Source: Triglochin maritima
Taxonomy: Eukaryota > Streptophyta > Magnoliopsida > Alismatales > Juncaginaceae
Assembly (NCBI GenBank): GCA_963682175.1
Contig: OY821779.1
Span: 2,306,501 to 2,370,500, forward strand
Direction: 5' to 3'
DNA length: 64,000 nucleotides
A model generated the notes under the pieces. It saw nothing but the letters and a program-made list of their open reading frames with translations. It was not told the origin of the DNA and did no database searches. The translations under genes and the position numbers were made by a program. Below, in pieces: positions 1 to 12,210 of this stretch. Position 1 is the first letter of the stretch, and every line of letters begins with the position of its first letter.

Positions 1-1859
1 GAGGTGCGGCGGAAGGTCCATTGGCGACCAGCGGTGGGCCGAAGAGAGTTGAGAGAAGATGGTCTTGGTGGGTATGAAAGGGAAAATTGCTGTAATGGTG
101 ATTATGGAGGTTAATTTGGGATTAAGGAGAGTGATGTGGGTGATTTGAGAGGGGATTACTGGGATTTTGTGGGCCGTGGGCTGGGGTTATTGGTTGGGCC
201 TATCGTGTTTAGTTGGTTTTGACTTGGAGGGACTAAGGAGTACGGAGTGGCAAGTTGAATCTGCCCAAAATATACCGTGGCCTAAGAGGAAAACTGTATT
301 ATTAAGGAAAATATAATTATCCTTCTTATGGGGGGTCAGGTACATCTTTTTTGTTTCAAATATGTTGTATGTTTTTTTAATAAATTGTTTTAACTAAAAT
401 TACGTTTTTTAACCTAACATATTGTATTTTCAAAATATATTATTTAAATTGTATGACAATTTGAAAATAGTATTTTCGAAATCAAAATTTTGAACCATTT
501 AGTTACCCGAACAAGACCTAAAGGATTAATAGGTGTGATCCAGTCAAATTTTCAAATCTCAAGTTTTAATAATTATAGTGTTGAGTCAAACCTTCAAGGC
601 TTCAAGAATATCGAGTCAAACCTTCAAGGCTTCAAGCTGAGTAAAAACTTTTTAAAGCTCGGACTTTTTTGCTTATCGATTTTTTGACAAACTCGTCCAT
701 TTTCAAACTAAATTCAAGTTGAGTTTTTAACCGAATTTATTTCAAGTCACATTTTCGAGATAAACTCAAGTATTCAACTTAATAATTAGAACATTTTTTC
801 ATACAAAAAACGATTAGTGGTTAAATCGAATGCAAATGCACTTCTTCTCGAATATAGGTCTCCACTCTCCACTAGGGTCAACAAATGATTGGATTCATTT
901 GTATTGGGTGTTCAGGACTGATCACTTTCTACATACTTCGACTAGAGGAACATATAGTACGCATTGGTCATGGCATGTTTTTTTTTTTTGAGAATGTTAT
1001 GGCCTGTACACATCTAAATGGATAAGATTAAGAATTCATACATAAAAGATATGGATAAGGCATTAAGACTAGATCCATTTCACATAAAGAACATCCAAAT
1101 AATGCAGTATGGATTTTTCGGCAAAAGATAAATAAAGAATTAACAGGCATCACCAAAAAAACATCACGTAAAGAAAATACGAAACTAGAAAGACTTCTAG
1201 TTCTAGGATATAGAGGAATGGAGCATCTGCACTCTGCAGCTGCATCTTTTGATGCCAACTTTCACCAATACTTCACTAATGAAAGTTTAATGGAAATTGT
1301 ACAACATGATACAAAAGAAGAAAGTGAAAACAGAAGCAATGAGATGACCGACCCAAAAAAAGAAGGAAACACACCATTGAATCCTGTCTTTTTAAACTTG
1401 TTTTCAAATACAGATATGCCTAATGGAGCTACTGGTTGGAGTTGGGATCTGTAAATTAGTGCAAATACAAGATTGAATGTGAACAAGATGCTTGGTCACT
1501 GAATGGTTTGTGAGTCAAGAATATAACACAATCTAGTTGAAGACAAAACAACAGAACGTCAACTTAAATAACAAAATAACAAGGGAAGGAGAAGTTGCCA
1601 ATGCAAAATTTCGTAACGAATTATTGCTATTTTAAGATGTTAATGAAACTCAGTAATGAGATCCTCACCTACAAGAGGCAAGTGGTTTTAAACAGAACAA
1701 CAATGCCCTGGTCAGGGTAACTTCAACCGTCTACTTCTGTAAAGGTGCAACCAAAGGAAAAAGGTCATCTCCTTGATGACTTTTGAGTCTTCTGAAGCAA
1801 CGAGGATCATCAACACAATAACGGAAAATAAAACTGGTCGCAAACCTCCAGAAAAGGTA
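1..1859. other. Intergenic stretch at window edge, no gene recognised
   Basis: AT-rich sequence with no open frame that I can tie to a family and no clear splice-linked coding segments. The only structure I see is a perfect 24-bp direct repeat (583-606 and 613-636) separated by six bases. The first 250 bases are more GC-rich and may be the end of something that begins outside the window. Confidence 0.4.
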
Positions 1860-1904
1860 GAGGCAGCCTATCAGCTTCGTATCGCTTTTCATTCGAGAAG
1901 TTTG

Positions 1905-3186
1905 TCATTCGGAATCGTTTGAATCATTAGCTGCAAGTTCTTGCTCTTCCAAAAGCTTCTTTTGTCGCTCTGCGTGCTCTCTTTCACATTGACTGATCCC
2001 CATAATAATGTCAAGCATAGTGCCTGTTGTGCCGAAAAAAACCAGTGGCCCCAAAGACTTCCTCTTGATGCCTATTGGAATGGCAACTAGAGCCCCTATA
2101 ACTGAAAACAGCCATGTACCCATCGCACTGCAAGTACACGCATTATAAGAGTAAGCACCCAGTAATATAGGAAGCAACAAGAAAAGTATTATGGTTATTT
2201 AAGCAAACAAAACATATGCTGCTTCCATGTCCAACATAGGACAGAACAAGAGAACCTTACAACATCATTTAGCTTATAGGCAAATGATGTTGCAAAAAAG
2301 TAAAATAACAATAATACACATCCCACTTGTCTTCTAGGTCTATTAACGCTGCAATCAGTAAATATTGGAACTAGTTCTTTACAATTTATACAGCTTGTAG
2401 GCTGTCTGACTGCATCAACAAAAACATGTCCAAATGATTTTGAATATATTATGCCACTTGTCATGCCTAAAGCCACAATCAAAGCTCAAGAGTGTGCTAT
2501 GCAACTTCTATGCAGGAAGAGCGGTCCATCATAGAGGATAGACTATATGCTGGAGAGAGAGTGGAACCGTATGCAATTTAAGATTTTAAGTAAATGAGAA
2601 CACAAATTATATGAAAATTATGCAGATCAAATACCAGCTCAAATTGTATTTGCACATAGTAACAAAAAATAGATTGTTTCAAACTCCATAGTTAAGATGC
2701 TAAAGCATGTAATAAATTTAAAAAGTACATAGAAAATAAAAGCTAAAGACATTCATAATCGTAAGTAAGTGAAATGTGAGGAAATCAGTATTTCTCTATC
2801 AAACCAAACATTCAAACAACATAATTTTACTAAGAAATGTGTGAAGTTACATTCTCCCCATTTTTCAACACTTAAGAAATAACAACCCCTGAGCACTAAG
2901 AATCAGCCAAAACAAATAAAATGCAAGTTCAAGTCATGTTGTCATCTTAATACAGCAAACTTCTATCAACCAGTATGCTCAATGTCTACATGGTTATATG
3001 GAGAATGATAGTTTCAACAAGGTTTTGCCTATATTATACGACCAAAATTATCAAAAAAGAAAATTGCACGCAAGGAGATTACATGGAAAAAGAGATTAAA
3101 AAATAAAAAACTCACTTGGCAACAGTGCAATCCTCCAATTTCTTCAGTTGTTTTGGCTGCTCAACACTCGAGGCTACTCCATCCAT
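1905..3186 (-). CDS. Small two-membrane-span protein (97 aa, 2 exons)
   Basis: Model of two coding exons, 3116-3186 and 1905-2127, joined in phase (AA|T) across a GTGAG...TTGCAG intron of 988 bp. The product is 97 residues: a soluble N-terminus of about 24 residues, two hydrophobic stretches (about 26-43 and 48-68) around a basic loop GIKRKS, then a charged helix CEREHAERQKKLLEEQE. A two-span membrane protein, possibly organellar, is the simplest reading; I do not recognise a named family. The shape (two spans, then a Cys/Arg-rich helix) loosely recalls COX20/FAM36A but the similarity is too weak to name it. A non-coding first exon probably lies near 3715-3775 (donor at 3715, acceptor near 3249). 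It is divergent from the OTU gene. The start at 3186 was chosen because it gives an in-phase exon 1 directly before a good donor. Confidence 0.72.
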
Positions 3187-3775
3187 TATCTCTTTGCTCT
3201 TCTACGTGTAAAATTACTCCAGATGGAGTACAGTACCTGCAAGTGTTTTACTTTTAGCAAATGTATCAGCATGTTAATGTAATAAAATACGATGATGCAG
3301 TGAGTTGTACATATTTAATCAATTCAACTAATATGTAAGCCAACATTTAGGAATACACAAAACTTTTCCTATGTTGAGGAGCACCGCATAGAGCACACAG
3401 ATCCTACGGGAGCATATCTGTATATGTGGTTTTAACTCATTAGCCGAGCTTCAGGCGAAAGCGACACCGAGGTCACGATTCGGACCTGGCCCAGGAATTA
3501 AGGCGACAGATGCATATATACTCTAAAACGAATTCCTACATTCGAAACCAGCTTACCAATTGAATTATGTAAACAGCAACTAAAACTTTGGAGAACAAAC
3601 AAATTATAAACTCTATTTCCAAAATTCCGATACTAAAACAGCAAACGAAACTTATGGTGCAAATTCAGATACAAATTAAGCATCAAACAAGAACTTACAA
3701 TAGCGAGATCGGAGAACCGGCGTCGCCAGCAAGTGGTTAGGGTTCGAAGAGGAGGGTCTCTTTCTTTCTTTCTAT

Positions 3776-3893
3776 TCCTCTACTTAGTCGAGTAATCGGG
3801 TATCCGTTTATTGTCAGATCCGGTTACCGAAACCCGTAAATAAGAGGCACCCGATTCCAGTCCCCACTTCTTTCTCCTTCTCGTTGCTCCGAG
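3776..3893. promoter_or_regulatory. Short divergent promoter between the two-span gene and the OTU gene
   Basis: The probable 5' non-coding exon of the minus-strand gene ends near 3775 and the OTU start codon is at 3894, so both genes must initiate within or close to about 120 bp. No TATA box is evident. A TCTTTCTTTC pyrimidine tract lies just left of it (about 3760-3772). Shared bidirectional use is inferred from the geometry only. Confidence 0.45.
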
Positions 3894-6800
3894 ATGGAGT
3901 TCGCCGCCGTCGCCGGAGAGGTTGCGGGGGGAACGCCGGGGAACTCGTCGGTGAAGAAGCAGGAATCTCGGGAGGAAATTCTTTCCCGCCACAGGTAATC
4001 CCCTACGCCGCCGGTTCTATTGTACTCGATTTTAACCCTATTTGGTGTTGGGCGCTTTTTTTGAAGTGGATTTGGTTGAAAGATTCCAACTTTGTCCGGA
4101 ATTGATTACGTTTTTGTTCGGTGATTGGTGTAATTGCCTGTTTTAGTTGAAGATTTTGTACTGGTTTTGGGGGTTTGCTTGATGCCGAATGATAAATTGC
4201 GAATTGGTTTGTGCATAATAAAATAGAATTTCGATTTTTTAAAGGAAAATGTGCTTAAGAATTGGCATGGTGTTTGTTGTTCTGGTTGTGTTTGGATGCT
4301 GTAGGGTTTTAATGTTGCAAACTGGTTATTGGTTTGATCTCCTGGGCTAGTTAAGGATTTTTGTTGGAAAAAGAGTCTCACGTTGCTAAACACAAAAATG
4401 TACAACGCTCTATAAAAAAAAGTTGGATCCCCATCCATTACCTAAGTGTTTAGGTTTTGTAGAGATGGTGGACCAACTAAAACCCAACCAATTAACCAAA
4501 AAATCAACAATTTTTGTTTGCGGTTCACTTGCTGCAGAATAAGAAATTAAGAATTGTTTGAACATCTTGACCTTTTGTTGTTCTTCAGAAAGAAGGTTCA
4601 GGATTGTTAGACGAGGAAGTAAGAAATATCATATGTTGTTGCCATTTATCATATACTCTATGCTACTTGGTGAATGTAATGTCTACTGCCTGTATTGTTC
4701 TAAAACATAAGTTTGTGTCAAATTGACATATAATGGTCTTGGTTTACCTTATTATCTATCAATCATCGTATCTGATGTAGAAACAATCCAATTCTTTTTT
4801 CCCCTGCTTATCAAATGATCTGTATGAGATTAGTAAATGCACTCCATTAAAATAAAAGGTTGTTCTATTGCCATCAAAGTTAGACATAGTTTGTGGCGAT
4901 TTTTCGATGATTATGGACTATTCTTTACTACAAATTTGTGACATGAAATGGTTATGATATACATATATGGTTTCGAGCAAAAAATTGTGGCACATAGGTC
5001 CTAGGAACTGGTTTACACTGCAAAAAGGAAGTCGAAATTGTTTTAGTTCCTAAAATTTTTTTCTATCATGTCCTTAGTTGGTGAAAGTTCATCAAAACTA
5101 ATGATCAACATGTGCGTATTGTTCTGTGGAGACTTCTTGGTCCCACATGGTTTTGCTTCTTCCTACTGCAAGAATCTCATGGCCTAGTACTTTTGACTGT
5201 TTATTGAATTGAGTTGATCATGTTGTATTGGTCTATACTAAATCATAAGTGCTTAACAACTGGGCTGAACCTCTTATAGCCCTGTGTTCATGACTTGAAC
5301 TAAGGAGGTGACTTGGGAAGTGGGTATTGCTGTGCAAGTGAAAGAAAAACTGCATGTAGTAAATATGATATGAAAGATCATTAGAGAAAAGCTTCCATTA
5401 TGTTATGTATTTAGATTTCAGGAGGGGCATAATTTGATTGTGAAAGCTTCTTATTAATGTTTACAAGAGAATTTCCAACAATTTGTTTGGTTAAAAATTG
5501 AGGTAACAGGCAATCCTCTTCACTTGAGTTGACAGAAGATAGTCACATGTACTGATCATAGCATAGGTGATATGATATTTTATGCCCAGATCACCTATAT
5601 GAGTAAAAGTTGCTAATGGACAAATGTTATTTTGTTTACATATAGCTGACTGCTGACTTCTTCACTTGATGAGAGATCTTTATTCTTTTCCTTTTAGGAA
5701 TAAGTGTCTTCTGAGGAAAATGTGATATTTCTTCCTTTAGTTTCAAACAATCAGCATTGTCATGATTCATGATTACATATTGTTGCTGTTAACTTCTCCA
5801 ACTTTGTGAATCCTTTCCATGTACTAGGAGGGGATTCTGAGGATCACTCAGTGAATCGTACTGTGCCATGACGATTTATCTCTTACTAGACCAAGTTGCC
5901 TTTCATGGGTATTAGTTTTAGCATGTTGTTTGTGAATGCTAGATATAGCTGACAACAAATATCTCCTTTGGTTCGCTTAAAGGAAACCTTCTCTGCTTAT
6001 AGAAATTAGAAAGAGTAAAGTAAATATTGGTTTAAATATAAGACAAGAATCACAAGATGTATTAAGTTGTATGTGGTTTTCTTTTTTACTTTACGGGCAT
6101 AGATTCTAATGATCGTGCAATTTTGTTGCTCCAAGGAGACCTCTTGGTGCAACACATGCATACTCTACTATGATAGATTCCTTAAATTTTGGTAACCACA
6201 AATTGCATTTGCCTTGTCTTTTGGTGTGAACGAACTTGTCAACCTTGATAATAAAATATTTTGCAGGAAGGAAATATCTGAGCTTCAGAACAGGGAAATT
6301 GCTTTGAAGAAAGCTGCTGCTAAGGGAAGCAAGGCAGAACAGAAGGCGAAGAAAAAGAAAGTAGAGGATGAGATATCTGGTCTTCTATCCCAGCTCAAAG
6401 ACAAGCATGCTGAGGAACTTGCCTCTTTAGGCTTCAAAAGTGCGAATAACAAAGATAATGGTGGCATTGACAGTTTGGTAATGGCCCTAGCTGGAGTTTC
6501 AGTTAAGGCTGATGCCTCAAAGCCAAGTAAGAGTGCAAAGAAACGAGAGAGGAGAGCTCAGCAAGAAGCCAAAAGAGAGCAACGAATTCAGGAAGAGCAA
6601 AGTAATATTGTCAGTGACAGGATGATTGAAAACGAGAAGCTAGAAAAGAAGCTCGAGCCACTTGGTCTGATGATCAATGAAATAAAGCCTGATGGTCACT
6701 GCCTCTACCGAGCTGTTGAGGATCAGTTGTCCCTTCATTCAATAAATTTTCCATGCAGCTATCAGGAGCTTCGGGAGATGACTGCAAAATATATGAGAGA

Positions 6801-7119
6801 AAATGTTAATGATTTCCTTCCGTTCTTCCTCTCGGAAACCGAAGACGATTCAGATGACTGTCTGGACAGATTTGAGAAGTACTGCAGAGAAATAGAGTCG
6901 ACTGCAGCTTGGGGAGGTCAGCTGGAGCTCGGCGCTCTTACCCACTGTCTTCAAAAGCATATCAAGATATTTTCTGGATCGTTCCCAGACGTCGAGATGG
7001 GTAAAGAATACCAGTCAGAAAGCAAAAACATCCTCATAAATCCGAGCATTATGCTGTCTTATCACAGACACGCTTATGGCCTTGGCGAGCATTACAATTC
7101 TGTGATCCCGAAGGGATAA
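3894..7119 (+). CDS. OTU-family deubiquitinase, OTUD6-like (317 aa, 2 exons)
   Basis: Exons 3894-3994 and 6267-7119 join in phase (AG|G), making HRKEISELQ across a 2.27-kb intron. Residues 30-170 are a charged helical N-terminus with lysine-rich runs. The OTU catalytic domain follows: the Asp-Gly-His-Cys box ([13 protein letters not shown], about residue 172) holds the nucleophile, and the C-terminal [10 protein letters not shown] holds the catalytic histidine, four residues short of the end block. This order (HRKE helix, then a C-terminal OTU domain) is that of the OTUD6 group; the Arabidopsis member I recall is OTU5 (At3g62940). It would cleave ubiquitin chains in cytosol or nucleus. The first exon reads through a conventional GTAATC donor. 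The exon-2 frame is also open for 53 bp upstream of the acceptor, but that segment is intronic by homology. Confidence 0.92.
3995..6266 (+). other. Large intron of the OTU gene
   Basis: A 2,272-bp AT-rich intron between GTAATC and TTTTGCAG. I see no coding segment, transposon end or RNA gene inside it. Confidence 0.7.
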
Positions 7120-7989
7120 GTAAGCTATCAGAACACCAGCAGAGTTCTAAAAAATGTGATTGTGTGTCATTCTTGATATCTTGTCTATTCAAACTGTTAA
7201 ATTTAGCAGATCACCTATTAAGTTTTAAGCTACATAGACATCATTGGGGTTTATTTATGGCTGTTTTGCCTTTTTTGTGACCCTTGCAATTTCAACATGT
7301 TGTACTAAGTTATGAATTGATTATGCAGTATAATTATCTTTTTCTTGGTTGCTAACACGAAGTTGTTTCCTCTTTTCCTGGAGTTCCATCTTATTAAATC
7401 TCAAACAGTTTCAAAATGAAGAGCTTACATACCTTATGTAATACGTAAGTTTGTTTTGATGTATAATTTATGTTGAATGTCGACATAAGTAAATAAACAG
7501 ATGTATAATGATACATGGAAATTGATAGTCATACAGATGATGCCCATTCAATTGTTTGAGAGTCAAACTTGGGCCGCTGAGGAATCGAGTTGATCGAGGA
7601 AACTACATCTAAACTTAATTGTTTAGTTGACGTAGAAACGTGGATGAAGTAGATGAGTTAACTTTTGTAAAGATAAATAATAAGATATTCACTAGATCTC
7701 CCAAGTTATTTATTTGAACAGGGAAGCGTTAAAAGATAAGAAAATAAGCCGAATGCTGGGATCAAATTGACCACAATATAATATAACACGTGACGGGTGC
7801 GGTACATTTTTATTGATCCACTGAGATGTGTATCCTCGCCCGAAAATTGTATAGTTATTATATTACATTGTGAGAGCATGACAAAACAGCATTCATGTAG
7901 CCATCATCATCGAGCTCTATTTTTTTCCGATTGAAGCTCAATAAAGAAATTATATCAATTACAGTCTAAAGAGTTGAAGAATATTCTCA
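7120..7989. other. Convergent 3' region of OTU and DHFR-TS-like genes
   Basis: Contains the 3' untranslated ends of the two convergent genes (OTU ends at 7119, the DHFR-TS-like stop is 7990-7992). AT-rich with nothing else recognised. Confidence 0.5.
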
Positions 7990-10380
7990 TCATTCAAGAG
8001 GATCATAACTTAGGAGTGTGAAATCTGCAGCTACAGATGAGTCAATCTTCTTCTTCTGGTGATTGATCTTCAAAACCTGTGAGTGAATGAAACAACCACA
8101 TGTTAGAGAAGTTCCACAAACAAATATCCTCACATTTGAAGTTTGGCACGTACTGGAAATGGTCTAGGTTTGAGTTGAAGTTGTTGCTCTAAAGACCCAA
8201 GACGAGATTTATAAACATGGGCATCTCCAATAAGATGCCAAAGTTCTCCAGATATAAGATCTGCATGTAAGGGAACCACACCATGGAAATCAGAATGGAG
8301 AAGCAAAGTATACATGTTTTGGTGAATAATCTCGCACTCAACAATTTAGATTCTTTTTCTACTAATGATAGAAAACATACCACAGACTTCAGCAATTATG
8401 CATGTTAAGAGGGAATAATATGCAATGTTGAGAGGCACTTCCTCATCCATATCTGCACTACTCTGGTATAACTGACAGTATAGCTCACCATTGCCAACAT
8501 AAAACTGATTGGAAAAAAAACAAGTTTTATTAAATTTAGTAAAGTTCAAAGCTGAAGTTCCAGGTAAAATTTTACTGTTGTCCAATAAGAACCTGTCTCA
8601 AATGTCTGCAAAAAAAAAGACTATCAAAGTTTTTATAACTGAAGATTGTTTCCAACCAGATTAAAATGTGGAGTATAAACTTTGTTTTTTCTCATATATA
8701 TTGTACTCAAAGTGAAGATACTAACCTGTGCAAACATGTGAAAGGGTGGAACCGTCAGTTTCGTATCAGAAGGATACCAAGCTGGCAAAATAATTTGACG
8801 ATTGTCCGGATCGTTCTTTATCTTGTTAATTACATCAGGCAGCTGATCAAACCCTTTATCAGAGTAATCATCATACATCTCTTTGTACCTGCGAGAAAAA
8901 AATTTGGGAATTTAAGATGTAAATCAACATCAAATATTCAAGTAAGCAACAATCTAGGATTTTAATGGATAAAAATCTAGATAAGCACACATACAATATA
9001 AACATATAACCTCTTGCGATAGTTTTCGAGTACAGAAGGATTACTAGGATGCACATCTTGATCTTGTAGAACCTGTTGAAGAAAGTAGAAATTTTAACAA
9101 AGATTTGGGACAACATCCTACAAAAAAACCTCTACACACCATATATAAACGAATGGAAAATGGTATCTAACTAATATTCTTTGACAAATAACGCCTCTAA
9201 TTTCATTCCACTATAATCAAATACCTTGGAATTCGTCGAGCTTCTGATGAACAACAGGACTTCTTCAACTATGCCTTTCCAAGATACCCTCTATAAAACA
9301 AATAAAATCAATACATGAATAATTCTTATGACATACTAAAGAACTGCAAAATCTAATACCTTGGTAGTAAGGAGAGGGAATGATTTTCGCAAATTAAACC
9401 GCATCTGCCATCCAAAGTGCAAGAAAAGGAAGCTTGAATGACTGGAACAATTGCTTCTAAAAATAAAAGAACGAAAGGAGAGACATTACTTGAACACCAA
9501 ATTTAGATAATGTTGTTCCACTACAATCTGTTTTCTTAACACCATTTGTTATAATTTCCTGAATGAGCCTCAGGTACATGAACTCCTCGTGTTGTTCGAA
9601 AATCATTTTAGGTAGGTGAGAGAATGTTTCGCCTTCTAATCTTCCATTCCCTGCATCTCCATTAGGTGATTGACCCCTTCTCTGCGAAGAACCATGATCA
9701 AACGTGCCTGGTCCACGAACACGCACATATGTGACAAAAAAGTACCTAATGTTGTTCTCTACCAATGGAAATGACGAAGACCATGGTTGGAACATCGTAA
9801 AGTCAACTCTTGGCATGAAAGTATCGCATTCGATGTCCGCCTCTATCTCAGTAACGTGAATTGCATCACATTGAGGTGCATTCAGTGTATCTCTGCATTC
9901 AATTCCACAGTCATAACTAACAACACCAAATAAAGAGGAAAAAACATATAGTTTCTCGCAAGAAACGCAAATATTTTTATGGAAACTCGCTTACCTTAAG
10001 ATTTCACCACCTCCTAAATTAAACACAGTCTCCACTGTGTGACAATAAGGAGGTGCAGCCAACAAATCCAATGCTTCCCCCATGCTCCCGCAAACCAAAA
10101 CATTCTCCTTTTTCGCTATATGATAGCCTGTCGAACGTGTAAGCACTACACAAAGGCATCTGCAAAACATCTGGTCCTTGGTTGGAATGGTTTCCCATGA
10201 TTTCCTTCCCATGACCACAGCATTGATCTTAGTTGGATCAGATGTGGAAGTAATAATCTCCTCGAGAAATTTAGTATCGGTAGGGAGATTCCATGGCAAT
10301 TTGCCATCTTTTGCTATGCCCATGGACTTTGTTGCAGCCATCACAACTTGGTAAGTCCTCTGAGGGACATTGAAGGCCAT
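7990..10380 (-). CDS. Divergent DHFR-TS-like protein, probable pseudoenzyme (480 aa, 9 exons)
   Basis: Coding exons 9995-10380, 9490-9892, 9360-9404, 9225-9290, 9011-9072, 8726-8888, 8381-8504, 8154-8260 and 7990-8076; all junctions are GT-AG and in phase, with no stop. Residues 1-129 are a DHFR domain ([24 protein letters not shown]). The rest is a thymidylate synthase domain ending [10 protein letters not shown], eight residues short of the usual C-terminus. Compared with the intact copy at 14-18 kb: catalytic PPCHMFAQ reads [14 protein letters not shown] reads YQSSAD; DRTGTGTLS reads [17 protein letters not shown] is unrecognisable; the 25-residue exon with GPIYGFQW is absent; in DHFR the PLPGR arginine is Cys. 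It lacks the targeting presequence. TS catalysis is therefore very unlikely and DHFR activity doubtful. The open frame suggests a non-catalytic role, as reported for Arabidopsis DHFR-TS3, which inhibits its homologues. A 5' UTR intron (about 10392-10466) is likely. Confidence 0.88.
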
Positions 10381-11769
10381 TTTTGAAATTCTGTTATAAA
10401 TCTAATGTTTGTCAGCAAGTTAGTTTGTGAAATGAAACTTGGCATAGAAATTGAGAAGAGAAGGTACCTGTTTTGGGTGAGATTGAAACTCCAAGACTCC
10501 TTGGTATTGGTGAGATTGAGAAAAGAAACTATAGTTCAGATTTGGCAGAGAGAGTTGCTTAGAAAGATTAGTCTTGCGCATACAGCATACTTGCACTAAA
10601 ATAATGTTGGTGGACTTACTGCAGGCAGGCATGTGCTTTGATTGTATTGGCTGGGTTTGTTCTGATTGTTAATGATTAAGGACGGTCTTACATTTAGTAC
10701 TTAAAAGCATTAGAAACTAATGACTTTAAATGTTTTACATTTAAAAAAAATACATTGCAAAATCATTTTCAAAGACTAGATAGTAGATCGGTAGCTTGTA
10801 AATGTGCTTGTGCACCATGAACTATGAGGTATATAAGAATTTGACTCTTTAGCTTTGAATGTTTCACATGAATCTTTTGAGTTAAGAGTTTGTACTCTAT
10901 CAATAAGTTAATGGAAATTAAACTTACTTTAAGTGAAATGTATAAACTACCTTTCCTCTCTTGTATTTTCACTTCATCTCATTCCATCAAAACTCTCAAC
11001 CAAAAAACATCCTCTTCCTCACAGATCCGACCAAAACCCAAGGCCAAAGAGCCTCTCTTCTTCACTTTTCATCTCCAAATCTGACCAGAATCCTAAACAA
11101 AAGAACACAAATTTATAAACTCCAATGAGGTTTGAAGCTTGAGTTAGAAAGGTAGCACATACTTGCCATTGAATGAGGACAAAGTGTTACGAATTGGGTA
11201 AGTGATAACTTGTAATAACCGAGGATCAAATTATTACTGACCTCATAGTCGTCACAGGGGACATATTGTAACTTACCCAACTACTGATTTATATTATTCA
11301 TCATTATTATATGTTTTTGATAGATTGTGGATTATCAATTTATCGTGAGAAAAAAACAGTGAAGGGATAAGATTGGTCGATCTAGTTGCTCACATGGGCT
11401 TTGGCATAACCCAACCGACCATCATTGACCTCAATCCCATTTTCTTCCGTAACTCAGTTTTTTTATGTGACACGTCAGCAAAAAAACATTTGCAACACAA
11501 TACCTAATCTAATTTATTTTTCAGTCCTTAACTTCAATCTCATTTCCAACACTCTCTACGTCATTTCTTTTTAACTCATTTTATATTTCATCACAAAAAT
11601 ACACAAACTATTAAATAAAATATTTTTACAATAACTTAATCTAATTAAATTACGATAATTACGCATAACACGTAACAATTACATTTAATTAAAATTCGAC
11701 AAGTAATTATTACGATAATTTAAAATTAAAATATTACGATACATATTGCGAACAAATTTAACTTGCATT
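10381..11769. other. Intergenic region upstream of the DHFR-TS-like gene
   Basis: Holds the presumed 5' UTR exon of the minus-strand DHFR-TS-like gene (CCCAAAACAG before a GTACCT donor near 10466) and its promoter. The part from about 11390 onward is probably the non-coding end of the PIF/Harbinger relic that follows. No other coding signal seen. Confidence 0.45.
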
Positions 11770-12180
11770 TATTCCCAGGCGTTGTCATATATTTTCGATC
11801 AAATCGGCTCGCAATGCCATGTGTTTTCGGGAGTCTCGAACTCGATCTCTGTTATGCAGATATTTGTTAATACCCACGATACTATCAGTGGAATACCGAA
11901 GACCCGACTCGTTTGAACTTTCGTTGATGTTTTGAGGTCCCTCGTGGATAAATTTGTTTATATCCACCAACTATTCGTAATAGTCGTGTTCGTCCTCTAC
12001 GATCATGTTGTGCAAGATTATGCATGCAATCATAATTTTACCGAGAATATCTGGACTTCATGCTAGCGATGGTCTTTTCACGATGACGAATCTTGCTTGG
12101 AGCACTTCAAACGCAAGTTCCATATATTTCCTGGTTTATTAGGCAAACAATTTATCTTTGGGTGAAAAAAGATTGATCGC
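11770..12180 (-). pseudogene. PIF/Harbinger transposase relic (C-terminal part)
   Basis: On the minus strand the translation runs through PKDKLFA, LAFEVLQARFVIVKRPS, IMIACIILHNMIVEDEHD and then SGLRYSTDSI. These match, in the right order, the C-terminal part of plant PIF/Harbinger DDE transposases (family pattern ...AFGVLQARFAIVR...MTACIILHNMIVEDER...). Several in-frame stops interrupt it, so it is dead. The N-terminal half and the DDE core are missing. The element probably extends leftward to about 11390; I could not find a convincing pair of terminal repeats. Confidence 0.75.
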
Positions 12181-12210
12181 ATAAATCTTTACCATTTGGG
12201 ATAAACATTA

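Noticed and set aside
1218..1454. Plus-strand 78-codon acidic frame
   Set aside because: No recognisable motif, an equally long frame lies on the other strand, and there are no flanking exons in phase.
2195..2482. Minus-strand open frame of 95 codons between the two exons of the small membrane protein gene
   Set aside because: The flanking exons join in perfect phase without it, and including it needs poor donors or breaks the frame. It is treated as intronic.
3982..3990. Second TTTCCCGCC E2F-type match
   Set aside because: It lies inside the coding part of OTU exon 1, downstream of the start codon, so it is probably coincidental.
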